A stretch of DNA of 64,000 nt. Source: an uncultured Phycisphaerales bacterium. Its GTDB lineage: Bacteria > Planctomycetota > Phycisphaerae > Sedimentisphaerales > Anaerobacaceae. The stretch spans positions 17,288-81,287 of the forward strand of contig CALEZT010000197.1 in assembly GCA_937927975.1 (NCBI GenBank), given 5' to 3'. Both the position numbers and the translations under genes were made by a program. Below, one piece after another: positions 15,427 through 24,131 of the stretch (position 1 is the first letter of the stretch; every line of letters begins with the position of its first letter). The notes beneath the pieces were generated by a model that saw nothing but the letters and a program-made list of their open reading frames with translations, had not been told where the DNA came from and did not search any database.

Positions 15427-17898
15427 ATGAGAAGGACATCGAGGACGACGTCGGCAGTCTTCATCCTGTGGTTCGCATCGGTCGCGTCGGCCCTGGGGGC
15501 CTTCACGCACCCGGGTCTCCTGCATACGCGGGCAGACTTGCACCGCATGAGACAGAAGGTCCAGCAGGGAGTGGAACCGTGGAAGAGCGGATTTGAGAAA
15601 CTCAGGACCCATCGACAGTCACAGGCCGACTGGCAGGTGCGAGGTCCGTTCGAAAGGGTCGTGCGGGGGCCGCGCGAGAACCTGCACAATACGGAGCTGG
15701 CAGAAGACGGCAACGCCGCCTATCAGAACGCCTTGATGTGGGTCATCACAGGCGACGAAGCCCACGCACGCAAAGCCGTCGAGATTCTAGACGCCTGGTC
15801 CGGCACGCTCAAACAGATCACCGGCCATGACAAAGAACTGGCGGCCGCTCTCTATGGTTTCAAGTACGTCAACGCCGCGGAGATCCTTCGCTACATGTAC
15901 CAAGGGTGGGCCTCCGCGGACATCAAGCGGTTCGAAGCGGTCCTGCGGGACGTGTTCTACCCTGTAGTCCGGGACTTTGCGACCTTCGCGAACGGCAACT
16001 GGGACACCGCCTGTGTCAAGACGATGATGGCGATGGGCGTGTTCCTCGACGACCGGGCGATGTTCGACCGGGCCGTGGACTATTTTCACAACGGCGCCGG
16101 CAACGGCTCGCTGACGCACTACATCATCAACGAAGCAGGCCAATGCCAGGAGAGCGGCCGGGATCAGCAGCACACGCAATTGGGCCTGGCCCATCTGGGC
16201 GAGGCCGCAGAGGTCGCATGGAAGCAGGGCCTCGATCTGTACGGGGCTGCAAACAACCGTCTTCTGAAAGGGTTCGAGTACACGGCGAAATACAACCTTG
16301 GCCAGGAGGTCCCGTTCGAGCCCTATAAAGACATAACCGGCAAATACCAAGCCCAGGTCATTGCCGAGCAGGGGCGCAATCGCCTGCGGCCGATCTACGA
16401 GATGGTGCTGAACCACTACGAGGGGCGCAAGGGCGTTCCCGCTCCTTACACACGACAGGCTGCCGAGACACTCCGGCCCGAGGGCGCGGCGTTTCAGGCG
16501 GACCACCCGGGCTTTGGCACGTTGCTGTTCGCTCTGTCGAAGGCGGACCACAATCCCATCGTCACGCTGGAGCCCAGGCCGCGAGAGGGGATGCTGCTCA
16601 ATCCGGGCAAGGGCTGGTCCGTGAGCGGGTCGCCCCTGAGGCAGCCCCAGGAGGTGCTCGATCTGGCCGGGATGGGCATGATGCGGCTGGACTGGGCGAC
16701 GCTCGAACCGCAGGAGGGGCAATACAACTGGGACGCGCTGGACCGCTTCCTCGACGGTTGGGGCAAGCTCGGCAAGGTGTGTAACATCGGCGTGATGTGC
16801 GCCAACACCCACGGTCGTGACCCGAACGGCTACGTTACGCCCAAGTGGGTCTTCGACGCGGGGGCCCACAAGATCGAGATCCTCCTCAAACCCGACCAGT
16901 CCACCACCGGCACGCCCGGCCGAAAGATCGCGCCGGTGTTCGACGACCCGATCTTCCTCGACAAGTTCGCCAATTTCCTGCGCGCCTTCGCAAACCGCTA
17001 CGACGGCGACCCGCGCATCGCCGTGCTCGACATTCGTTCATACGGCAACTGGGGCGAAGCCCACATGTACCCGTTCGGGGTGCCGGACATTGCGCCGGAG
17101 AAGTTCCGACAACACGTCCAAATGCACCTGGATGCGTTCAAACGCACGCAGCTTTGCCTGTCGCGCAACGCCCACCTCGGCCGATTCGGCCCGCTCAAAT
17201 CCGTCTTTGACTGGGCTGTGCTGGAGAAACACGTCGCCCCGCGTCGGGACGGCATCTGCGGCAACAGCGACGGCAGCGAGACCGCCATCGGCCTGGGCAT
17301 CGCGCCGGGCGTCTTCGAGTTGTTCGACAACTACGACGGCGTGAAACGTCGCGGCTGGTGGGACGGGATCAAGGACAAGAACGGCTGCGGGTTCACGCTG
17401 GAGGAGTGCGTCGAGAACGGCAAACCCACGTGGGTGGACCTCGGTCGCGGCGGCGAATCGGGCCTTCGCATGGTCCGCGAGAACCGCCAACTCATCGAGC
17501 GGCTCACCAACCGCATCGGATACCACTTTCATCTTCATCGCATCTCGTATTCCCGCAAGGCCGAGAAAGGCAGTTTCGATCTGGAGCTGACCTGGGTCAA
17601 CCAGGGCGTCGCGCCGATCTATATCCCATGTGCAGTGGCCGTCTCGTTGATCGATGAGAGCGGCAAGCGCGCGGGAACCGTTTGGCCGCGGGAGTGCTGT
17701 CCGCACAAGTGGATGCCCGACCGACCCGTGGTCGAGAAACTCCATATCGAGTGGGCGGATGTCCCGGCTGGTGAGTATCGTCTTGCACTGGCGTTGACGC
17801 GCGAAAGCGGCGATCCTGCCCCCTACATCCGGCTTGGCACAGATCTGCCTTCCAGCGAAGGCTGGTACGTCCTCGACACCGTCGTCGTTGTGCGTTGA
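15427..17898 (+). CDS. Secreted fusion: alginate-lyase-like (alpha/alpha) domain plus GH-like TIM-barrel domain
   Basis: An 823-residue exported protein. ATG at 15427 follows AAAGGAG by 7 nt and starts a signal peptide (MRRTSRTTSAVFILWFASVASALGA). Residues about 25-380 resemble the alginate lyase superfamily alpha/alpha toroid (THPGLLHTRADLHRMRQKV, NGNWDTACVKTMMAMGVF, NEAGQCQESGRDQQHTQLGLAHL). From about residue 390 (GMLLNPGKGWSV) a second module begins that looks like a beta-galactosidase/DUF4832-type TIM barrel with a C-terminal beta-sandwich (GMMRLDWATLEPQEGQYNWD, IRSYGNWGEAH). Fusing a lyase-like module to a glycosidase-like module would act on uronate-containing glycan. Activities are inferred from fold resemblance only. 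Confidence 0.75.
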   Translation: MRRTSRTTSAVFILWFASVASALGAFTHPGLLHTRADLHRMRQKVQQGVEPWKSGFEKLRTHRQSQADWQVRGPFERVVRGPRENLHNTELAEDGNAAYQNALMWVITGDEAHARKAVEILDAWSGTLKQITGHDKELAAALYGFKYVNAAEILRYMYQGWASADIKRFEAVLRDVFYPVVRDFATFANGNWDTACVKTMMAMGVFLDDRAMFDRAVDYFHNGAGNGSLTHYIINEAGQCQESGRDQQHTQLGLAHLGEAAEVAWKQGLDLYGAANNRLLKGFEYTAKYNLGQEVPFEPYKDITGKYQAQVIAEQGRNRLRPIYEMVLNHYEGRKGVPAPYTRQAAETLRPEGAAFQADHPGFGTLLFALSKADHNPIVTLEPRPREGMLLNPGKGWSVSGSPLRQPQEVLDLAGMGMMRLDWATLEPQEGQYNWDALDRFLDGWGKLGKVCNIGVMCANTHGRDPNGYVTPKWVFDAGAHKIEILLKPDQSTTGTPGRKIAPVFDDPIFLDKFANFLRAFANRYDGDPRIAVLDIRSYGNWGEAHMYPFGVPDIAPEKFRQHVQMHLDAFKRTQLCLSRNAHLGRFGPLKSVFDWAVLEKHVAPRRDGICGNSDGSETAIGLGIAPGVFELFDNYDGVKRRGWWDGIKDKNGCGFTLEECVENGKPTWVDLGRGGESGLRMVRENRQLIERLTNRIGYHFHLHRISYSRKAEKGSFDLELTWVNQGVAPIYIPCAVAVSLIDESGKRAGTVWPRECCPHKWMPDRPVVEKLHIEWADVPAGEYRLALALTRESGDPAPYIRLGTDLPSSEGWYVLDTVVVVR

Positions 17899-17971
17899 GA
17901 ATCGTTCCGGTTGCCTGCTGGGATAGGGTGGACATGGGGACGATTCACCGGTAGACTGGCGGACATCTTGG

Positions 17972-18000
17972 GTAGGGGCGGGTTTCAGACTCGCTCGTAC
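17972..18000. repeat. Degenerate inverted repeat of the GTAGGGGCG type
   Basis: GTAGGGGCGGGTTTCA on the left and GACTCGCTCGTAC on the right match each other as an imperfect inverted repeat (about 10 of 13 positions). It lies 34 bp upstream of an oxidoreductase gene and shares its first 9 bases with the palindrome at 15286. Confidence 0.55.
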
Positions 18001-18033
18001 AATCTGTGAACGCTGAGCAGTTAGGAGACCAGC

Positions 18034-19326
18034 ATGCGTAAGAGAGAATCCCATCTCAATCGGCGTGACTTCCTCAAGAGCGCGGTCCAGGCCGGCGCCT
18101 TGTTTGCCATGCCCTATGTGATCCCCAGCGCCGCCCTCGGCGGCGACGGCCGTGCGGCCCCGAGCGAGCGGATTCGCCTCGGCGGCATCGGCATCGGAGG
18201 CCGTGGCACATACGTGCTCGGGTGCTTCCTGCACGAGCCGGACGTGCAATTCGTCGCGGTCTGCGACGTGAAAGCCAACCGCCGCCAGGCGGTCAAGCAG
18301 ATGGCGGACAAGCGCTACGGCAATCAGGACTGCGCCACGTACGGCGATCTGCGCGAGCTGCTGGCCCGCGACGACATCGACGCGGTGCTGATCGCGACGG
18401 GCCCGAACTGGCACGCGATGGCCTCGGTCCTTGCGGCCAATGCCGGCAAGGACGTCTACTGCGAGAAACCCTGTACGAAGAACATCGCCCAGAGCCTGGC
18501 CCTGGCGGACGTGTTCCGGCGGACCGGGCGGGTCTTCCAGGCCGGCACGCAACGGCGCAGCCTGCCCAATTTCATGTATGCGATCGAACTGGCCCGGACC
18601 GGGCGGCTCGGTCAGCTCCAGGCGCTGCACGCTCACCCGATGGGTCTCAAGGCCGAGATGAGCGGCTGGCTGCCCGCGGAGCCTGAGCCCGCCAAGGAGG
18701 TGGTGGATTGGGATACGTATCTCGGCCCGGCCGCCTGGCGGCCCTTCAATCCCAGATTGCTCGATGGTTTCAACTTCGAGAAAGGCGGCGGCATGATCGG
18801 CGCCTTCGGCGCCGGCGGTTGCCTCGAATGGGGCTCGCACTGCGTCGATCTGTGCCAGTGGGCCAACGACGCCGACGGAACGGCCCCCGTGGAATACGAA
18901 CCCAAGGACGGTCAACTCCACGCCCGCTATGCCAACGGCGTGAAGCTGGTCATGCGGAACGACGGATGGCTGCCGCTCGGTTCGTGTCCGGTGCGCTTCG
19001 AAGGCGACAAGGGTTGGGTCGAGACCGGCGACGACGGAGAACTCGTCGCAAGCTCGCCGGAATTGCTCGTCAACAAGGGCGCCAAGATCGGCGGCTACCC
19101 CGCCGATTTCCACGTGCGGGACTTCCTCGATTGCGTCAAGACGCGGGCCCAGACCCGAGCCAACGCCGATGCCGCCTGCTACTCGCACATTGCCTGCCAT
19201 GCGGCCAACATCTCGCTGCTGCTGGGCCGCAAGGTCGTCTACGATCCGGTGAAGCACGAGTTCCCGGGCGATGAAGAAGCCAATCGCCTGCGTTCCGAGG
19301 CGTTGCGCGAGCCGTGGCGGATGTGA
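18034..19326 (+). CDS. Tat-exported Gfo/Idh/MocA-family oxidoreductase
   Basis: A 430-residue NAD(P)-dependent oxidoreductase-like protein. The N-terminus is a twin-arginine signal (NRRDFLKSAVQAGALFAMPYV). A Rossmann fold follows (RLGGIGIGGRGTYV). The conserved catalytic-lysine motif is YCEKPCTKN. The C-terminal alpha/beta dimerisation domain includes GGMIGAFGAGGCLEWGSHCVDLCQW, with the His expected near the active site. Such exported members are typical of Planctomycetota, may fold with cofactor before export, and probably act on sugars or sugar acids released outside. Start GGAGACC-ATG is well supported. Two more family members lie in the window (22875-24125 and 55904-57319). The HEAT-repeat gene follows. 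Confidence 0.9.
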   Translation: MRKRESHLNRRDFLKSAVQAGALFAMPYVIPSAALGGDGRAAPSERIRLGGIGIGGRGTYVLGCFLHEPDVQFVAVCDVKANRRQAVKQMADKRYGNQDCATYGDLRELLARDDIDAVLIATGPNWHAMASVLAANAGKDVYCEKPCTKNIAQSLALADVFRRTGRVFQAGTQRRSLPNFMYAIELARTGRLGQLQALHAHPMGLKAEMSGWLPAEPEPAKEVVDWDTYLGPAAWRPFNPRLLDGFNFEKGGGMIGAFGAGGCLEWGSHCVDLCQWANDADGTAPVEYEPKDGQLHARYANGVKLVMRNDGWLPLGSCPVRFEGDKGWVETGDDGELVASSPELLVNKGAKIGGYPADFHVRDFLDCVKTRAQTRANADAACYSHIACHAANISLLLGRKVVYDPVKHEFPGDEEANRLRSEALREPWRM

Positions 19327-19403
19327 AAACGGTGGCCTGTGTTCCCGTGTCCTGTGTCCCGGATTACGAGCCACGAGTCGCTTTTCTTACGAGGATGAAT
19401 ACG

Positions 19404-21344
19404 ATGTTTCAGAATCGATGTTTCGTTTGGTGTGTTGCGTTCGTTGCGGCGGTGGCGTTTCTGTCGGTCGCTGACAGCCAGGCCGTTCCCAGCGAGAAAG
19501 AACTTCAGTTGATCAGCGTGCTCCAGTCGAATGCGCCCGCCGCGGAGAAGGCGATCACCTGCAAGCGACTGGCCATCTACGGCACGCAGGAAGTGATCCC
19601 GGCGTTGGCGCCGCTTCTGGCGGATGAGCAACTGTCGTCGTGGGCGCGGATCCCGCTGGAAGTGATTCCCGGACCTGCCGCCGATGGGGCTCTCCGCGAG
19701 GCGATGGGCAAGGTGCAGGGCAAGCTGCTGGTCGGCGTGATCAACTCGATCGCATTCCGTCGCGACGTTCAGGCGGTGAACGCGCTGGTCGAGAAGCTCA
19801 AGGATGTCGACGCGGACGTCGCCTCTGCTGCGGCGGTGGCCCTGGGCTGCATCGGTGGCGATCAGGCCGCGGGCGTTCTGGAGCAGGCGCTGGCCAGTGT
19901 CTCCCCGGCGGTGCGTCCCGCGGTGGCGGAGGGATGCGTCCGATGTGCAGAGCAGTACCTGGCCCAGGCGAAGACCGCCCAGGCCAAGAAGCTGTATGAC
20001 GCGGTCTGCATGGCCGATGTGCCCAAGCAGAGGATTCTCGATGCCACCCGCGGGGCGATTCTGGCTCGCGGGGCCTCCGGCGTTTCGTTCCTGGTCGAGC
20101 AACTGACCTCGGCCGACAAAGGCCGGCTCGGCATCGGACTGCGAACCGCCCGCGAGTTGCCCGGCCAGGATGTCACCGAGGCCCTGGCCGCCGCGATGGG
20201 CCGGCTGAGTCCGGAACGCCAGCCTCTGCTTCTGCTGGCGATCGCGGACCGCAAGGACGCCGCGGTGCTGCCTGCGGTCGTCAAGGCCGCCCAGAACGGT
20301 TCAACCGAACTGCGAACCGCCGCGGTGGGCGCCCTGGTCCACGTGGGCGACATCTCCTGTGTGCCTGTCCTTCTGAATGCCGCGGTTCAGGACGACGCTC
20401 AACTGGCTCAGACGGCCAAGATGACGTTGGCGAAGCTCCCCGGCAAGGACGTGGAGGCCGACCTGCTGGCCCGACTGCCGCAGGCGACGGGCAAGACCCG
20501 CCGGGTGCTGATCGAACTGGCCGCATATCGCCAGCTCGATGGGGCTCTGTCTGCGATCGGGCAGAGCATCGAAGATCCCGACGCCGGGATTCGCGCCGCC
20601 GCCATCCAGGCGATCGGCGTGCTCGGCGGAATCCAGCAAGTGACCGACCTCGTGACGCTCGCGCAGAAGACCAAGCAGTCTGGGGACATCGAGAAGGCGC
20701 TCCTGGCGGTCAGCGCTCGCTCGGGCCAGGCGTCTGTGCCGAAGCTGCAGCCGCTTATGAAGAGCAACGATTCCGCCCTTCGTATCGTTGGCATGCGTGC
20801 GATGGCGATCGTCGGCGGACCCGACGCCCTTGCTGCCGTGAAGTCCGCACTCGCCGACAAAGAGGAAGAGGTTCAGGATGAAGCGGTTCGCACGTTGTCG
20901 ACCTGGCCGAACAAATGGACTCAGGATTCCGCCGCGGGCGAAGTGCTGCTGACGCTGGCGAAGTCCGGGAAGAAGACTTCGCATCAGGTCCTGGGCCTTC
21001 GTGGGTATCTCGCATATCTGCGAGGCGACAGGTCGCTCGCCGGCGCGGACAAAATGGCCAAGATCAACGATCTGCTCGGGCTCATCCAGCGTCCCGAAGA
21101 AGAGCGGCTGGCCATCGCGGTTCTGGGCGGGGTCGAGGCTCCTGGCGCTCTGGAACTGCTCATGAAGTTCGCAGCCGATCCGCCCGTTGCGGAGGAAGCC
21201 TATTCCGCGATCGTCAGCGTCGCAGGCAAGAACGTGCAGGGCGTGTCTGTTGAGCAACGCCGGTCGGCCCTTCAGACCGTCGTGGAGAAATCGAAAAACG
21301 CCGGGACCAGGCGAAGGGCCGAGTCATTGCTCAGGAATATCTGA
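19404..21344 (+). CDS. Secreted HEAT-repeat protein
   Basis: A 646-residue protein with a signal peptide (MFQNRCFVWCVAFVAAVAFLSVADSQA) followed by about 14 helical HEAT-like repeats, e.g. VNALVEKLKDVDADVASAAAVALGCIGG and ELRTAAVGALVHVGDISCVPVLL. HEAT solenoids are protein-binding scaffolds; no catalytic motif is seen. ATG at 19404 is preferred because GAGG lies 9 nt upstream; an ATG at 19395 directly abuts that GAGG. It lies between an oxidoreductase and a GH29 fucosidase (8 nt to the next gene), so it is probably co-transcribed with them. Confidence 0.8.
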   Translation: MFQNRCFVWCVAFVAAVAFLSVADSQAVPSEKELQLISVLQSNAPAAEKAITCKRLAIYGTQEVIPALAPLLADEQLSSWARIPLEVIPGPAADGALREAMGKVQGKLLVGVINSIAFRRDVQAVNALVEKLKDVDADVASAAAVALGCIGGDQAAGVLEQALASVSPAVRPAVAEGCVRCAEQYLAQAKTAQAKKLYDAVCMADVPKQRILDATRGAILARGASGVSFLVEQLTSADKGRLGIGLRTARELPGQDVTEALAAAMGRLSPERQPLLLLAIADRKDAAVLPAVVKAAQNGSTELRTAAVGALVHVGDISCVPVLLNAAVQDDAQLAQTAKMTLAKLPGKDVEADLLARLPQATGKTRRVLIELAAYRQLDGALSAIGQSIEDPDAGIRAAAIQAIGVLGGIQQVTDLVTLAQKTKQSGDIEKALLAVSARSGQASVPKLQPLMKSNDSALRIVGMRAMAIVGGPDALAAVKSALADKEEEVQDEAVRTLSTWPNKWTQDSAAGEVLLTLAKSGKKTSHQVLGLRGYLAYLRGDRSLAGADKMAKINDLLGLIQRPEEERLAIAVLGGVEAPGALELLMKFAADPPVAEEAYSAIVSVAGKNVQGVSVEQRRSALQTVVEKSKNAGTRRRAESLLRNI

Positions 21345-21352
21345 GGCAATTC

Positions 21353-22723
21353 ATGGACCGACGAGAATTCATCCATTTGCTGGCCGGCGGCGCTCTGGCC
21401 GCCGGATTGAACCCAACGAGCGGCGCCGCATCGGGGGCAGGACAGGCAGGCCGATCGTCCGGTCCCAATCGCCCCCGAAGGTTCGGCGACGGACGGGACT
21501 GGTTCTTCGAGAAACGTTTCGGCCTGTTCCTGCATTGGGGAATCTATTCGATCCCCGCCTGGCATGAGCAGCACCAATGGCGGGCCCGCGTGTCTCGCGC
21601 AGAATATGAGAAGCTGGCCGAGCGGTGGAATCCCCGCAAGTACGACCCCGACCGCTGGCTCGATCTGATGCAGGACGCAGGCATGAAGTACGTCTGCATC
21701 ACCACGAAGCACCATGATGGCTTCTGCCTCTGGGACACGAGAGAGACCAGCTTCAACACGATGAACACGCCCTACAAGCGGGACATCATCGGGATGCTCG
21801 CCGACGCCTGCCATAAGCGGCGCGTGCCTTTGTGCCTGTACTATTCGATCGCGGACTGGAATCATCCGAATTACCCCAACCAGGGCCGGCATCACGAATT
21901 GGCCGGCCCCGAGCCGGGCGATCAGCCCGATTGGGACAAGTACCTGGAGTTTCTCAAGGCCCAGGTGCGAGAGTTGTGCACCCAGTACGGCGAGATCCAT
22001 GGCTTCTGGTGGGATATGAACGTTCCCAAGCACGTCGATCCCTCCATCAACGCCATGATTCGCCAGCTCCAGCCCAAGGCGGTGATCAACAATCGCGGTT
22101 TCGACGAAGGCGATTTCGGCACGCCCGAGCGCGACTTCGACAGCGGGGCGGCCGAGGCGATCGGTTTCGAGAGGCCCACCGAAGCATGCCAGTCCGTCGG
22201 CATGGAGAGCTGGGGTTATCGCAAGGACGAAGACTACTACACCGACAGGCACCTCATTCGCAGCCTGGATCGCTACCTCGCCCGCGACGCCAACTACCTG
22301 CTCAACGTCGGGCCGACGGCCGAGGGGGTCATTCCCAAAGAGGCCGCCGCGATCCTCAAACGGATCGGGCGATGGTATCGCGCGGTGGAGGAATCGCTGG
22401 TGAACGTCGAGCCGGCCTCGGTTTTGACCTCCAACCGAAACGTTCTGCTGACTCGACGGGACCGCACGCTCTACGTCCATCTCAACAAAGACCCGATCGG
22501 CGACGGCGTGAAACTCAAGCCCATCAACGTGTTGCCCAAGTCCGCGGTGCTGCTGAACGATGGTCGGAAGATCGATTTCGCAGTGAATCTGGCCCCCAGC
22601 GACCACTCGGAGCAGAAGGTCTACCTGCGATTGCAGAAGCTGCCCGCCAACGAAATGGCCAACACGGTGCTCGTGGTGAAGCTGGAGTTCGATCGTTCTT
22701 TGGATGATCTGGTTGTGGCGTAG
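21353..22723 (+). CDS. GH29 alpha-L-fucosidase, Tat-type signal
   Basis: A 456-residue enzyme of family GH29, which removes alpha-L-fucose by retaining hydrolysis. The N-terminus is MDRREFIHLLAGGALAAGL (twin-arginine-like). Family motifs are FGLFLHWGIYSIP, VCITTKHHDGFCLWD and EIHGFWWDMNVP, in which D221 is the presumed nucleophile. A C-terminal beta-sandwich begins near residue 365. It starts 8 nt after the HEAT-repeat gene, and the stop is followed by a possible coding remnant. Substrate linkage cannot be deduced. Confidence 0.9.
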   Translation: MDRREFIHLLAGGALAAGLNPTSGAASGAGQAGRSSGPNRPRRFGDGRDWFFEKRFGLFLHWGIYSIPAWHEQHQWRARVSRAEYEKLAERWNPRKYDPDRWLDLMQDAGMKYVCITTKHHDGFCLWDTRETSFNTMNTPYKRDIIGMLADACHKRRVPLCLYYSIADWNHPNYPNQGRHHELAGPEPGDQPDWDKYLEFLKAQVRELCTQYGEIHGFWWDMNVPKHVDPSINAMIRQLQPKAVINNRGFDEGDFGTPERDFDSGAAEAIGFERPTEACQSVGMESWGYRKDEDYYTDRHLIRSLDRYLARDANYLLNVGPTAEGVIPKEAAAILKRIGRWYRAVEESLVNVEPASVLTSNRNVLLTRRDRTLYVHLNKDPIGDGVKLKPINVLPKSAVLLNDGRKIDFAVNLAPSDHSEQKVYLRLQKLPANEMANTVLVVKLEFDRSLDDLVVA

Positions 22724-22736
22724 GCAGGCCCCGGCG

Positions 22737-22847
22737 GGACCTCCGACAAGCAGTCCGGCGGCGAACGATGCCGGCGACAAGGTCACGATCGAAGTTCCTA
22801 AGGGACTCCGAACAGATTCGGTCGATGTGGTTGAAGTGACCTGGTGA
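22737..22847 (+). pseudogene. Possible remnant of the C-terminus of an unknown protein
   Basis: A frame shifted relative to the upstream GH29 gene reads ...SPAANDAGDKVTIEVP followed by KGLRTDSVDVVEVTW and a stop at 22845-22847. It looks like a real protein end with beta-strand alternation, yet no start or upstream domain is present. It could be the tail of a deleted neighbour or of a frameshifted paralogue. The family is not recognised. Confidence 0.3.
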
Positions 22848-22874
22848 AGCGAAATACACATCAGGAGGACGATC

Positions 22875-24125
22875 ATGCACACACATTATGATCGCAGGGT
22901 TTTCTTGAGAATCGGAGCGGCCGGCGCTGCGGCGTGGGCTGTTGGCGGGACGGCGTCTGCCTCCGAGGCGAGACCTCTGGAAACAGTACGCGTCGGTCTG
23001 GTGGGGATCGGCGGACGCGGGACGGTACTGTTGAAGATACTGTTGGGCCTTGAAGGGGTTCAGGTCAAAGCAGTCTGTGATATCATCGAGGACCGTGTCG
23101 TCAGGGCGCAGGGTCTGGTGACTGCCGCGGGGCAGGCCAAGCCCAACGGATACTCGCGAGGCGAGACGGATTTCCAGCGTCTGTGCGAGAGCGAAGAGCT
23201 GGACCTGGTCGTCAACGCGGTTCGGCCGTGGAAGTGGCATGCGCCGATCTGTGTGGCTGCGATGAACGCAGGCAAGCACACCGCCACCGAAGTCCCCGCC
23301 GCCGAGACGATCGAGGATTGCTGGCAACTCGTCGAGACCGCGGAAAAGACCCGCAGGCACTGCGTGATCCTGGAAAACTGCTGCTACTTCCGCAACGTGA
23401 TGCTCGTCCACCACATGCTGCGAAAGGGCCTGTTTGGCGAGCTTCGCCACTGCGAGGCGGGATACCAGCACTACTACCAGAAGGTCGGTCCCGGAGCGCC
23501 GCGTTCGGCCGACCCGCTCGTGCAGACGGGCAACAGCTATCCGACCCACGCGATTGGCCCGGTCGCGCAATGGATGGACATCAATCGTGGAAACCGCTTC
23601 GATTACCTCGTTTCCATGAGCGCCGACGGCACGCGCGGCAATCCCGGCGCGGACATCAACGCGAGCCTGATCCGCACCGTCAACGGCCAGACGATCACGC
23701 TCTACTACGACACGAAGCTGCCTCGACCCTACGACCTCATCTACCGCGTGCAGGGCACACAAGGCATCTACTCGGCCACGCTGGACCAGATCTACATCGA
23801 GGGCCGCAGTCCCAAGAACCAGACATGGGAGTCGATGGACGAGTACTACAAGCAGTACGAGCACCCGCTGTGGAAAGCCTGGGGCGAGAAGGCCCTCTCG
23901 CACGGCGGGCACGGCGGCGCGGACTGGCTGACGCTCCACCGCCTGATTCATGCGATGAGAACCGGCGCGGTCCCGGACATGGACGTGTACGACGCCGCGG
24001 CCTGGAGTTGCATCACCGAATTGAGCGAGAAGTCCGTGGCCAGGCGGAGCAGCCCCATGGACTTCCCCGACTTCACGCGAGGCCGTTGGAAGACAACTCC
24101 GCCCATCGGAATCCTCGGCGCGTAG
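22875..24125 (+). CDS. Gfo/Idh/MocA-family oxidoreductase with export signal
   Basis: A 416-residue protein. The start is fixed by AGGAGGAC 6 nt upstream of ATG. The N-terminus (YDRRVFLRIGAAGAAAWAVGG) is a twin-arginine-type signal. A Rossmann motif (VGLVGIGGRGTVLL) follows. The usual EKP is replaced by ATEVPAAETIEDC, so the common catalytic lysine is missing at that position, which may mark a distinct subfamily. Later motifs include SYPTHAIGPVAQWMDINRG and the C-terminal domain ending GRWKTTPPIGILG. It probably belongs to the same transcription unit as GH29 and is convergent with GH106 (6 nt gap). Confidence 0.85.
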   Translation: MHTHYDRRVFLRIGAAGAAAWAVGGTASASEARPLETVRVGLVGIGGRGTVLLKILLGLEGVQVKAVCDIIEDRVVRAQGLVTAAGQAKPNGYSRGETDFQRLCESEELDLVVNAVRPWKWHAPICVAAMNAGKHTATEVPAAETIEDCWQLVETAEKTRRHCVILENCCYFRNVMLVHHMLRKGLFGELRHCEAGYQHYYQKVGPGAPRSADPLVQTGNSYPTHAIGPVAQWMDINRGNRFDYLVSMSADGTRGNPGADINASLIRTVNGQTITLYYDTKLPRPYDLIYRVQGTQGIYSATLDQIYIEGRSPKNQTWESMDEYYKQYEHPLWKAWGEKALSHGGHGGADWLTLHRLIHAMRTGAVPDMDVYDAAAWSCITELSEKSVARRSSPMDFPDFTRGRWKTTPPIGILGA

Positions 24126-24131
24126 ATTCTC

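Noticed and set aside
15285..18000. Palindromes as CRISPR repeats or insertion-sequence ends
   Set aside because: No regular spacing, no transposase and no cas genes; only two unequal copies are seen.
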